A stretch of 64,000 nucleotides of DNA, from positions 701,001 to 765,000 of the forward strand of contig MU260074.1 of the NCBI GenBank assembly GCA_020310875.1, read 5' to 3'. Made by a program: the position numbers and the translations under genes. Within the stretch, counting starts at the first letter, position 1; every line of letters begins with the position of its first letter. A model generated the notes under the pieces. The model was not told where the DNA came from, made no database searches, and was given only the letters and a program-made list of their open reading frames with translations. The DNA comes from Ceratopteris richardii (Eukaryota > Streptophyta > Polypodiopsida > Polypodiales > Pteridaceae). Positions 1 to 10,700 of the stretch are shown piece after piece.

Positions 1-2800
1 AGGTTCAAATACTTGATGAAGAGGAGAATAATGAAGTGCAGGTTGAAGTTGAAGAAATGCCAAGATTTGATCCTGAGTATGATGAACCAGAAACATCTAG
101 AAGTGGAGAGCTCAGAAGATCATCAAGACAGAAGTGGCAACCTACAAGGTATAGCTATGATACTTCTTTTTTGGCTACAAAGGATTATGCTTACATGATA
201 AAGACAGATGAAGACCCTTCTACATATGAAGAGGCAAAAGGTAGAGAAAATTGGGAGAAAGCTATCCAGGAAGAATTTGATGCATTGATGGAAAATCAGA
301 CTTGGGATTTGGTTCCTAAACCAAACAGTCAGAAAATCATTGGATGTAAATGGGTTTATAAAACCAAAAGATTTGCAGATGGAAGTGTGTCTAGGTATAA
401 AGCTAGACTTGTTGTGAAGGGGTTTGCTCAGACATATGGTGTTGATTATGAAGAGACCTATAGTCTTGTGGCAAAGATGACAACCATCAGGACACTCATA
501 GCTATTGCGGCATGCAAAGGTTGGAAGTTATGTCAATTAGATGTGAAGAATGCTTTTTTGAATGGTTATATTTCAGATGATGTTTTCATGGAGCAACCTC
601 AAGGATTCAGAGATGGAAGATATCCAGATCATGTCTGTAAGCTCAAGAGAGCTTTATATGGCTTGAAGCAGGCCCAAAGGGCATGAAACTATAGACTTGT
701 GAAGTTCTTGAAAGAACTTGGATTTCAAGTATCAAAGGTAGATAGTAGCTTGCTTGTCAAAGCAAGTGATGATGGGTTCATTTACATGTGCATGTATGTT
801 GATGATACAATTCTTACAGGAACAGATGAGAAAGGCATTCAAAGCCTAAAGAAGCAAATGGAGAAAGAGTTCAAGATCACTGACTTGGGAGACTTGTCAT
901 ATTTCTTGGGCATGGAGATCTCATACACTCAACATGGAGTGTATGTAACTCAAGAAAGGTATCTGAAAAATTTTTTAATCAAGTTTAAGATGGATGATTG
1001 CAGGGTAGCACCTACTCCAATGGAGATGAATCACAAATTGAGCAGATATGGTGGAGAAGAGTTCAAAGATATGAAGCTCTATCAGAGTTTGGTGGGTAGC
1101 TTGATTTATGCTACATTAACAAGACCTGATTTATCATATGCAGTTGGAGTGTTGTCTCAATTCATACATTGTCCTAGAAAGGAACATTGGATTGCAGGTC
1201 AAAGAGTGTTGAGGTACATTAAGGGTACACTCAAGGAAGGTTTGTATTATAGTTTTACATCAGATACAAACATCAAAATATATAGTGATGTAGATTGGGC
1301 AGGTAATCCAGATGATAGAACGTCAACTTATGGATATATGTGTTATGTGGGAGATAAGTTCATCTCTTGGTGTTCAAAGAAGCAACACACAGTTGCTTTG
1401 TCATCTACAGAAGCTGAGTACAAAGGCATGGTTGAAGCTGCAAAGGAAGTGATTTGGCTCAAGACTCTCATGAAGAGTTTTGACACTATACAGAGCATAC
1501 CTATCATTTATGGAGATAACATGAGCTCATTGTATTTAGCTGCTAACCCTGTATTTCATGCTAGGACCAAACATATTGAGATCTAGTATCACTTTCTAAG
1601 AGAGAAGGTGATGGATAAAGAGATTGAAGTCATACATACTTCAACAAAAGATCAGATTGCTGATATGCTAACTAAAAGCTTGGATGGACCAAAGCTACAG
1701 AGATTCAAGGACATGGCAGGCATAAAGAAGATAGAGAAAACCTCAATTGATGATTGAGGGGGAGCTGTTGGTGCAGGCCAATCAGCAATTGAAGTTTTGG
1801 ATGAAGAAATGAAGTCAAGGAATTGAGAAGAGAACAAATTCATAAGTTTGAAGGAAGGACATACTCAAAGTTCAAAGTTGTGTACACATATGTACATTAG
1901 CTCAGATATAGGTCACTTATGCTTTTGATTAGTCATAAGCTTGTACATATTTGCCTATAAATACTTTGGAAAATGTCGGTGCAAGTATGAGAGAGAATAG
2001 GAATAGAGAAAGGAGGAGTAGTAAGTGTCATTGGACACATGAAAAGTTAGTTGAACTATCTCTCATCATCCTGTTGTAAACTCCTTCAGAAATAACAGAA
2101 ATTTTGTGCCCGATGTTTCTGTGTCTTCTCTTTCTGTAGTGGATCAAGTGTGAAATGCTTTTGTACAAGTCTAAGTCTAGATTTGATTGACCTCTGTACA
2201 AAGTTTTAGCTTCCAATTGTAATCAGGCTAAGAGAGTTAAGTGTAGAAACATTTGTATGTGAAGCGTGTTCACTGGTTCCTGAAACAGGCACAATTTTCA
2301 AAGTTAATGATTTGATCATTACTCCCTACACAGATTAAAGTTTTGCATGAGTGAGGGCTTAATCTTTAAGTTGAAAGGTAATCTACTCATGGCTAAAGGC
2401 ATTTGCTTAAACGAGTTCTATTCTCAGAGAACCATGTCTTAGAAATCATAGGTGTCTAAATAGACTTCTCAGAAGTACAGTTTTAGACATAGGTGTCTTG
2501 TCAAGTTGATTTCTCGAGTTATACGTAATCTTTTGGAGTAATTTGACTTGGAGGAGGTGCGCAATCTTTAGGTGAAACCTTGTGCAAAGTTTCATAAAAA
2601 ACTTTACACGTTTACTCAGTCAATTAGAAAGATATGTGCAGCAGACTTTCTTAGTGATCTTCTTCTTCACAGTTTGATTAAAGAATTTGATAGTTGAGTC
2701 TTGATTCTCAAAAGTGGTGGAAGTCTTGACTTATTCTTGATATAGAGGTGCTCTAACTTTGAGAATAAGTTGCTCTTTTGGAGATTAACACTCTCCATCA
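1..2800 (+). mobile_element. Element A: 3' half of a Ty1/copia LTR retrotransposon
   Basis: The coding part up to about 1740 encodes copia reverse transcriptase and RNase H. Visible landmarks are the RT opening (ENWEKAIQEEFDALMENQTW), the catalytic YVDD box near 800 and the RNase H stretch ending in the usual H-A-R-T-K-H-I-E-I motif near 1580. A purine-rich tract (about 1756-1765) precedes the 3' LTR. The 5' part lies off the left edge. Protein and LTR closely resemble element F at 27.6-34.0 kb, so the two belong to one family. A sits inside copia element C, whose opposite-strand RNase H resumes at 2801. The coding part looks broken, with about two or three breaks. Confidence 0.93.
1766..2800 (+). 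repeat. 3' LTR of element A (1035 bp)
   Basis: Begins TGTTGGTGCAGG directly after the polypurine tract and ends CACTCTCCATCA, matching the ends of the 1022-bp LTRs of element F. A TATA-like CTATAAATA lies near 1951-1966. The five bases after it (AGTAG, 2801-2805) would be the right copy of the target duplication; its partner is outside the window. Confidence 0.9.
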
Positions 2801-3170
2801 AGTAGCTATGGCAAGTCCTCTGTATTCAGCCTCTGTGGAAGAGAGAGCAACTATAAGTTGCTCCTTGGATGACCATGAGATAAGTTTTGAACTTGCAAAA
2901 GTGAGATATCCTAAAGTTCTCCTTTTATCTTCTTGGAGGCTGCCTCTACATCATAGAATAACTTTATACCTAAATAAAAAACATAAGGATAATAAATTCC
3001 TTCATTTATGGGCCCCTTGAGATACTTGAGTATTCTTTGGTAGCTTCCATGTGCGGTTTCCTGGGTGTGTGCATAAATTGACGTAGCACACTTACACTAT
3101 AGCAGATATCTACCCTTGTCAATGTGGCATAGTTTAAACCACCCACTAGACTTTTATGTGTGGTGACATC
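2801..3170 (-). mobile_element. Element C, downstream piece: copia RT/RNase H
   Basis: Read on the minus strand this stretch encodes copia RT-end and RNase H sequence of the type LVGGLNYATLTRVDICY, and the same family sequence resumes at 16228, beyond element B. The piece is bounded on the left by the 3' LTR of A and on the right by the ACATC target duplication of B. C is thus the host into which both younger elements inserted. Its 3' LTR must lie left of A, outside the window. Old and broken. Confidence 0.85.
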
Positions 3171-3796
3171 TGTCGCTCTAGCACAATGGTGAGTACCAAT
3201 GTGAGGAGATACACCTCATAAATGTCAATCCGTGGAGACGTGAGGACTGGTATGAAGACCGCGAGCAAGTGATGGCACAAGTGCGTGAGTGAAAGCACAC
3301 AAGCATGCACACACATACACACACACGCGCACAAGGTAAGAGCAAAGAGTGGAACAATGGAAAGCTTCGATTACCAAAGAGCTCTCTTACAAAACTGAAA
3401 TCTACAACAAGCTAACCTCAAAAATGAGCTCTCCAGCCCTTTTTATAGTTTTTGAGTGGTTTTGGCCCTGTCCAGACCTAGTGTCCGGCCTAGTTAAAAA
3501 ATAGGTTCCAGGGCTTATTTGGGGGCTCAAACGGAGTCTAAAAATTATGAAAATTGGTAGGATGGTAGATCTAATACTCCTCAAGCTCGAGGACTCCTCG
3601 GCTTGAACAAAATGGAGTTACAAAAATGGAAAATGGTATTTACAATGGTTTTTAGTGATAAAAATCACTATTTTTGTAGGGATTTCTTCTGAAAATTTGG
3701 CAGGTGCTTCTTGGAGCTCCCTACTTGCTCCTTCTTCTTGTGTGTCTACTTCCTTGATGCGCTTCCATGCTTTGTCCTTGACCTTGAGCTTCAACA
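3171..3796 (-). repeat. 3' LTR of element B
   Basis: On the plus strand it runs from TGTCGCTCTAGC to GAGCTTCAACA, so in element orientation it is TGTTGAAG...GCGACA. It contains a CA-rich run near 3305-3332. It matches the right-hand copy except for about three visible differences, one of them at the terminal dinucleotide region of the right copy. Confidence 0.96.
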
Positions 3797-4801
3797 CTCC
3801 CCCCCCCTCTTGAGTCTGTCGTCCCTGACAGACCCTTGTTGTCGTGGTTGTTCCATGTAGTACATTGAGAGGTAGTGTCCGTTACGTTCAACAGGGGCGA
3901 TCCCTCTTCCCAATGTATCCTGGTCATTTGTCTGGGTCTTCACTTTGCCACTCTTATCTCTTGCAGTTTGTAGTCCCTTTGTACGTACTTCTGCCTTATA
4001 CTCCATCTGGGTGGTGCATTTGTAAGTTTTCCAAAACTGGTAGCTGCTCAAAGGAGGTGGTCAATGTTGATTGGGAGCAACTCTCGGTGGTGGATGGCTT
4101 CCTTGCTCTTGTTGTTGTCATCTTGATGTCGTCTAGTTCTTCCAAAGATGGCTTTTCATAGTTTTCATGCCAAATACTTGTAACCCATAATGAATGGTGG
4201 GTAAGTGCATTAGTGCATGGGTTGAACAAAATATGTGCCTGGTACATGGCCTTGTAATGTGGCCCTACATATGCGTACTTGGAAAATGCATGGCAAGAAG
4301 TATGGTGCAAGAGATTGGGTCTTGAGCTAAGTGCTCAAGGGTATGCTGACGAAGAGGTTTCCTAATCTATCATGGTTATAGTGTTGTTGAAACATACACG
4401 TCTTACCATGGTGAAGGGTCCGTTGATCTTCATCTCTTCGTGTTGTGGTTCCCTCATGGTGTTTGACCGTCGGCTTGTCCTTTTTGTTGAGGGATGTCCT
4501 TGCTGGAAGTTCGCTGATGAGCATTTTCAAGCACATAGTCTTCTCTCTTTTTTCTTTTTTTTTTTTTTTTTTTTTTTGGAACAATGGTGGCCGCAAACAA
4601 GAAGAAAGAGGTTAGTATCAATAACATATTTTGCATGTGAAAATTGTGTCTCATGTGCCTGGGATTTCTCAATTGTGTCTATGCACGGCCCTGTAAGGTG
4701 GCCCTATATTGATGCATACTTTGGAAATGCATGACGTGAATGGTGCAAACGACAAGGTTATGCCAAAGGCACATGGTTGCTGCTGGTCGAGGCTTTTGAT
4801 G
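3797..4801 (-). other. Noncoding 3' tail of element B
   Basis: No convincing protein is seen. The stretch begins with a purine tract on the minus strand next to the LTR. It has a long T-rich run at 4549-4577 and an imperfect direct duplication of about 70 bp. The two copies, near 4250-4318 and 4688-4757, share a GTGGCCCTA core and a GGAAA(A)TGCATG block. Such long untranslated 3' regions are common in large plant gypsy elements. Confidence 0.6.
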
Positions 4802-5419
4802 TTACTTGTATACTTGATGAATTCTTTGATTGGAGGTGTCTATCGGATCTCGAAATGATGTAATCCTCCGGATTGGAACCCATTTTGGAATAGGGGTTGG
4901 TACTGTAGAGATCACCTCAGGCCAGTTCTTCTTTGGATGCAGTCCAAACTTTGGTATCCAGTGTGGTTGGCCTTTTGGTTCTGTGGTTGTTGTTGGTGCT
5001 TTTGGCTTCCAAACCCATATCCTTGATGATTGCTGGCTTACTTTTGCAGAAGGGTTAAGTTCATCGTCGTTTGTTCTTTGTGTTTTGTTCTTACCCTTTG
5101 CTTTCTTTGGCTTCTTTGTTGAGACCTTTTGCATGGTGGGGAGCATAGGCCTTTGTACGTGTAAGAGCTTCTTGGGTACCCACATCTGTAATCGCCCTTG
5201 TTGAGCTGTAGCTAATTTTTTAGGCACCCAAATTTGCACCTGATTGTGGTCGGCCTTCTTTGATAGCTTCGGTACCCAAATTTGTTGGATTCTTCGTACT
5301 GGAGCCTGTCGTAGGTGCTTGGCCCTTCTTTTTCCATGGTCGATCTGGTTGGGTGGAAATCTTTGAGGCCACATCGATGGTTGCACTCCTGTCTTTACCC
5401 AGATCTGCTTCATGCCCAT
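4802..5419 (-). CDS. Element B accessory frame with repeated IWVPK motifs
   Basis: A 205-codon frame in sense orientation downstream of integrase. The product is strongly basic (Lys, Arg, Gln-rich) and is built on repeats of a tryptophan motif: QIWVKTG, QIWVPKLSK, QIWVPKKL, QMWVPKKL, RIWVWKPK, HWIPKFG and KWVPIRR, spaced about 17-35 residues apart. No catalytic domain, membrane segment or zinc finger is visible. Similar W-V-P-K strings occur as linkers in some copia polyproteins, but I know no domain made of repeated units. It may be a nucleic-acid-binding or peptide-ligand array. Its expression route is unknown, and it could be the tail of a longer accessory product. Confidence 0.55.
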   Translation of the reverse strand: MGMKQIWVKTGVQPSMWPQRFPPNQIDHGKRRAKHLRQAPVRRIQQIWVPKLSKKADHNQVQIWVPKKLATAQQGRLQMWVPKKLLHVQRPMLPTMQKVSTKKPKKAKGKNKTQRTNDDELNPSAKVSQQSSRIWVWKPKAPTTTTEPKGQPHWIPKFGLHPKKNWPEVISTVPTPIPKWVPIRRITSFRDPIDTSNQRIHQVYK

Positions 5420-5554
5420 AACTTCTTTCTGCTTGAAGGCTCTTTGTCTATTTGATAGACTGGCTGTTTTGCACTGTTTTGCTTGCTTCTGAGGTTGAAC
5501 TACTGTGGATGCTTTACTCTTTGAAAAACAAGAAGAAGGTTCATCTTGCCTTTG

Positions 5555-6652
5555 CTACTCTCCTTCCGTGATTGCGTCCGTCTGGATCATATAGCTTTTG
5601 ACATCTACAACATCTTGTTCGAGAAGATTAGCCGTAGAGGAACAGAGAGAGTGTGTGGTGTCAGTGTCAATGGGCATGCGATTCTCCAATTCTACTGTAA
5701 TGCATTGATTATATACCCAAACTTGAAGAAGTTGACTTCTTAGGTTCAAGTTGACAGCATGGTTGTAAATCCAATCTTGACCCAAGACAAGTGGCTCTGT
5801 GAGGTCCTCATCATGACACACTAGCATTTTGACTTTTATTGGAACATCTTGAAGGTAGATGGGAAGCTCCACCTCGCCCAAACAGGGTGTTTCCACGCCT
5901 CCTAATCCTATGAGATAGGCTTCTATGGGCTTGATGTCCAATTGCAGGTCTTGGCAGTATGAAAGTCGAACTGCACTAGTTGCTGCACCTGAATCAATTA
6001 ATGCTCTCACAGTCTTTACACTCTTACCGCGTCCTACCTCTATAGTTACAAAGGGCCGTCGATCAATTATTTGAGAAGTAGTTATGCCTAATTTTTGGCA
6101 CATGTCCATGTGATATTTTTGAGCTTTTGTGTTGACATCTAGGCCTATCCACCGTAGCTTATTTCTTCTGATGCGCTCTCTCGCCTCTGCTTGTGCTTCT
6201 TCTCTAACCTTTAACTCCTCTTCTTTTCGCTGCTTAGCAGTGTTGAGTCTCATGAGCATTTCCTCTGTAAGAGGTTCTTGATATAACTTGACTCGGCATC
6301 CACTAATATAGTTTGGTAGGATATCACCTTCTAAAGTGGCCAATTGAACTGCACCGCTAGTGGAGAGTCTATTAATGATCATGGGTCCATATCCTCGTTT
6401 CTCCAATTTGCGGGCATGTTGCTTTAGCGTATAAATTAGCACTAGATCTCCTTCCTTCAATCCTTTATCCTTTACATGGGCATCAAAGTATGCCTTTTGC
6501 CTTTTCTTCGCAGCATAAATGCCTGCTGCTGCCCATAGCCTCGTCTCACCTAAGCGTTCTAGATCAAAGATCCTGGAAGACAACTCATGTCCATTCCACT
6601 CATGCTCTTGTGCTACTTTCAAGGCTGGGATTAGGAAGTCCAATGGTAGCAC
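5555..6652 (-). CDS. Element B: GPY/F-like domain plus second retropepsin-like domain
   Basis: The first half carries features of the C-terminal GPY/F module of gypsy integrases (EGDLVLIY, RKLEKRGYGPMIINRL, SGCRVKLY, roughly residues 60-130). A charged, probably coiled-coil linker follows (about 135-165). Residues about 205-310 look like an aspartic protease: ALIDSGAATSAV as the active-site loop, a flap-like YLIGLGG, and LVLGQDWI as the usual hydrophobic-Gly segment. The element already has a protease ahead of its RT, so this is a second one, placed after integrase. Whether it is active, structural or a clipped-off relic cannot be seen. Confidence 0.72.
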   Translation of the reverse strand: MLPLDFLIPALKVAQEHEWNGHELSSRIFDLERLGETRLWAAAGIYAAKKRQKAYFDAHVKDKGLKEGDLVLIYTLKQHARKLEKRGYGPMIINRLSTSGAVQLATLEGDILPNYISGCRVKLYQEPLTEEMLMRLNTAKQRKEEELKVREEAQAEARERIRRNKLRWIGLDVNTKAQKYHMDMCQKLGITTSQIIDRRPFVTIEVGRGKSVKTVRALIDSGAATSAVRLSYCQDLQLDIKPIEAYLIGLGGVETPCLGEVELPIYLQDVPIKVKMLVCHDEDLTEPLVLGQDWIYNHAVNLNLRSQLLQVWVYNQCITVELENRMPIDTDTTHSLCSSTANLLEQDVVDVKSYMIQTDAITEGE

Positions 6653-6658
6653 GGCATT

Positions 6659-7708
6659 CTATCCAAAGACCATCTGAAATGGGGTAGCATTGAGTACCGT
6701 TTTGTAGGCCACTCGGTATGCCCAAACAACATGATGAAGTTGTTTGTCCCAATCAGAGCGTTTATTATTTACAAGTTTCGTCAATACGTTACATAGGATC
6801 TTATTCGTGCTCTCAGCTTGTCCGTTAGCTTGTGGGTGATAGGGGGCAGACTTCTTATGTATCACCATGAATTCTTGAAGGAGATTTTCAATGACCTCAT
6901 TCAAGAAGTGCGTACCTCTATCACTAACCAACTCTATTGGTAACCCATATCTAGTGAACACATTTTCGAATAAGAACTTAGCCGTCGTTTGAGCATCATT
7001 CTTTGTCGTGGCTTTTACTTCCACCCACTTTGTAAGGTAATCTGTGGCTACAATAATGTATTCTGCATGGGAGTTTCTAGCTGGGGGGTTAATAGGACCA
7101 ACAAAGTCTATGCCCCACTTCGAGAATGCGCGCCCTCCCATCATTGGCCTTAAAGGCATCTCATCTTTTCTTATCGGATATTGGGCACGTTGGCATGTGT
7201 CACATTTCTTCACATAAGTATGTGCATCCATATGAAGAGTGGGCCACCAAAGTCCTGAGAATAAAATGGTCTTAATTACTCTGTCAGGCCCAAAGTGTCC
7301 ACCTGCAGCACCGCTGTGTGCAGTTTCTAAGACTTTCAAATAGTCTGATTCATGAACGCACAGTCTTAGGTAACCATCCTTGCCTCTTCGATATAGGTTG
7401 TCTCCTACTAAGGCATAGTCTCGAGCCTCTAGCTCTATGCTCCGTTTTCTTGCAAGACTAGCCTGATTGGGTAATGTTCCCGATCTCATGAATTCAACCA
7501 ATGGAGCACTCCAATCTGGGATTAATGACACATGATAAAGAGTGGCATGCTCCACTGGGGGTCTCTTCTGGCACACTGGACAATTCTGGATCCACTCCTG
7601 TATTTCTTTGTCCATGCTAGGCCAATACACTCCTAAACGTTTTAGATTCTGCCATGTTCGTTGTTTAGAGTAGTGATTTCCTAGCAGTCCCTCATGGGCT
7701 TGTTGCAT
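6659..7708 (-). CDS. Element B integrase block
   Basis: A zinc-binding HHCC module (H-S-G-A-A-G-G-H ... C-D-T-C-Q-R-A, with a partial second copy nearer the start, CPVCQKRPP) precedes the catalytic core. The core shows IDFVGPI, a central SDRGTHF and HPQANGQAEST, the D-D-E residues of retroviral-type integrases. It inserts element DNA into the host genome. The order RT-RNase H-integrase is diagnostic for gypsy rather than copia. Confidence 0.92.
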   Translation of the reverse strand: MQQAHEGLLGNHYSKQRTWQNLKRLGVYWPSMDKEIQEWIQNCPVCQKRPPVEHATLYHVSLIPDWSAPLVEFMRSGTLPNQASLARKRSIELEARDYALVGDNLYRRGKDGYLRLCVHESDYLKVLETAHSGAAGGHFGPDRVIKTILFSGLWWPTLHMDAHTYVKKCDTCQRAQYPIRKDEMPLRPMMGGRAFSKWGIDFVGPINPPARNSHAEYIIVATDYLTKWVEVKATTKNDAQTTAKFLFENVFTRYGLPIELVSDRGTHFLNEVIENLLQEFMVIHKKSAPYHPQANGQAESTNKILCNVLTKLVNNKRSDWDKQLHHVVWAYRVAYKTVLNATPFQMVFG

Positions 7709-7743
7709 CCAACTAGTATGTTCATCGTCCTCGACACAACAAG

Positions 7744-10700
7744 CTAGCCCTCGGTATCTTGCTTGTACATACTTCCGGCCAATATTTGATACTTTTGTGA
7801 TTTTACAATTTCTTCTTTGCTTGTCTTCACATTTTTATTTGCAGGACCGAAGGTTAGGACTGGTACCAACTTATTTGCCCATTTAGGAACAACTTCTAAA
7901 TTGAACAGATAAGCATCGGGCAATTCATCAGACACTCCTTGCGGTGGCTCTCCTGAAGTGATACGAGAAAGATGGTCTGCCCTAAGATGGGTTCTACCTT
8001 TCCTGACAACAACTTCAAAGTCATATTCCATTAGTAAGAGGAACCATCTCACTAAGCGGCCTATATTGCAAGGTTTATTGACCAAATATAGTAAAGCTTG
8101 ATGATCAGTGAAAAACTTGAACTTATTGGCCAATAGATAGTGTCTAAACTTCTTCACAGCGTATACCATGCCTAAGCCTTCTCTCTCCGTTGTGGTATAA
8201 TTTCGTTCAGCTGCATTTAATTGCCTACTAGCATATGCTATCGGCAAATCTAGGTTTCCTTCACCTGTGGGTTGCGCTAGCACACATCCTATTGCATGAT
8301 TGGAGGCATCTACATGGACATGAAAGGGTTTGCTCCAATCCGGAGTAGTCAATATTGGTGCTGTGCACAAACGTCTTTTCAGCTCGTTGAAGGAATTCTC
8401 GCATTCCTCGTTCCACTCAAAATTTGTTAAAAACCCATAAAGAGGTTTAGCTATGATGGCATACATGTGGATAAACCTACGGTAATATCCACAATGGCCC
8501 ATAAAGGCTTGTACCTCTTTAACATTCCTTGGTCTTGGCAACTCTGCTATCGCTCTTACCTTGTCTTCATCTGTTGAAATTCCATTCTTAAAAACAATGT
8601 GACCTAAGATCTTACCTTGTCGTACCATGAACACACACTTCTCTGGGTTCAGACACACTCGATAATCTCTACACTTGTTGAAGATTTGTCTGAGCTCAGG
8701 GATGTGGTATCTTCTTTGTTGGGAATGAGCACATAAGTCATCCACATATACTTCTAAGCTCTTCTGCAAGAACTCTTTGAAGACATGACACATGAGCCTT
8801 TGGAATGTTGCAGGTGCATTGGTGAGCCCAAATGGCATCACACGAAATGCAAAAATTCCCCATTCTGTGGCAAGGGCCGTTTTGTGTTGATCTTCGGGGG
8901 CAATGGCTACTTGGTTGCAACCTGAAAATCCATCAAGGAAGCTATAAACTTCCTTGCCTGCAACACGCTCCAAAAGATGTTCGGTGATTGGAAGTGGATA
9001 ACTATCTCTGATCGTAGCGGCATTAACTTTTTTAAGGTTAATGCACACTCGCAATTTCCCATTCTTCTTGGGCACCACCACAATGGGGGACACCCATTCA
9101 GTGTGCTCAATCTCATAGATGAATCCAGCTTCGATCAGCCTGTCAATTTCCTCCTTTATTTTAGCTGCATAATTGTCATTATATGTGTAGGGCTTTTGTT
9201 TAGTGGGCTTGGCATCAGCGGTCATCGGAATCGTATGAGAGCAAATCTTTGGATCTACTCCTTTCAAGTCTCTATAGTGCCATGTGAATACATCCCTATA
9301 TTCCCTTAATAGAGCTACAAGCTCTGCTTCTTCTTTTGCACTTAGTTCATCTCCTATGTACGTACATCGTTCTTCGTTCCCTTCAATGGTCACTACAATT
9401 TTTTTGGTCTTTTCTTTATTGTCATATGCTTCTCCTATAATGGCCTCTCTCTTAGGCATCTGTACCAAAATTTTTCGGTCTTCCACTTCATATTTCTTGA
9501 AATTTTCTGGTACTTCAAACAGTGATTCTTCCTCTTCTTGTTTCACTGCTTTTCTTTTCTTTTTCTTTTGACCTCCTTCACTTCCTTCCTTTGAATTTAT
9601 CGTTTTGATACTCGTGAGGGGTTCTTCTTCTTTTTGGGTTAACACGCCTATGTCTTCTAAATAGTGTTCCTCTGAGTCAAAGTAAGTATCCATCACAATG
9701 GATTCTAGATCATCGTCATTCTCTTCTTCTTCTATGAACTCACTAGGGTCACACTCTTCCAACAGGGGCTGACACATGAACACTGAAATATCATAACCCT
9801 CCTCATCACAATGAGGTGTCCATTGTTCTTCATTGACTGCTATGTCCATTGTAGCTAAGATTTCTGCCCAACCATGAGGCTCAAATTCCTCATCTGGAAA
9901 TATCATCGGTGTATAGGCTGGGTCTTTTATTGGTCTATCTCCTGGGGGAGTTCCATCTTCTCTTGCTTTTAGACGCTTTTCCTCTTCCTCTGCGACCTTG
10001 CACATCCACAAGTGAGTATCTTCATGCAGCCAGGATGGATCAGGTGAACTTCCAGAATGCACAGAGATTGAGTCTTCTTTTGCTTTGTGGATAGGATTCC
10101 ACTGTAGGGGTGGTACATCTCTGAAGGTGTAATCCTTCAGATTGACCTTGGTGGTGACCCCTAAGTGCTGCAAGTACAAGGAGTTGGTTCCCCAATCCTG
10201 TACTATTTGCAATTGTCGTAGGAAGGGTCTTCCTAGGATCATCTCGTAGACATTATTTTTTTCAAAGTCACATATAGCAAATGTATGTTCAAACTCTACA
10301 CCACAAGTGGTTAGAGTTATCCCTTCGAGCAATCCTAGAGGTCTTTCAAAATGACCATCTGCCATTTGAAGCTTCATTCTAGTTGGTCTTAATGTGGGTT
10401 TGCCCCATCGCTTCCACAAGGAGGTGGTCGCAATAGCAACACAAGCACCCGAATCTACAATTGCTTTGGTTGTGTAACCTTGATAGGTGATCGGAAAATA
10501 AGTGTTACCTTCTTCACCTTCGCTCACATCTCCTATCTTGTCGAGAGGTATCTCTGGAACTTTTTGCTTAGAGCCTACTTTTGGCATATTGGATTCAAGT
10601 TCTGGAACTTGATCCTTCACATGATTCCAGAGCTCCGGTTTTGCTTTGAGCAGCTCTTCCACAGTGAGATGACATTGAACCTTAGTGTTCTTCACAACAT

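Noticed and set aside
3146-3334. Cys/His/Val-rich minus-strand frame repeated at 15427-15765
   Set aside because: It is a translation of the CA-rich part of element B's LTR and appears twice only because the LTR does.
4327-4734. Frames with poly-Lys or poly-Phe runs
   Set aside because: They translate the long T-rich tract in element B's 3' tail and are not supported by any domain or by the opposite copy of the local duplication.
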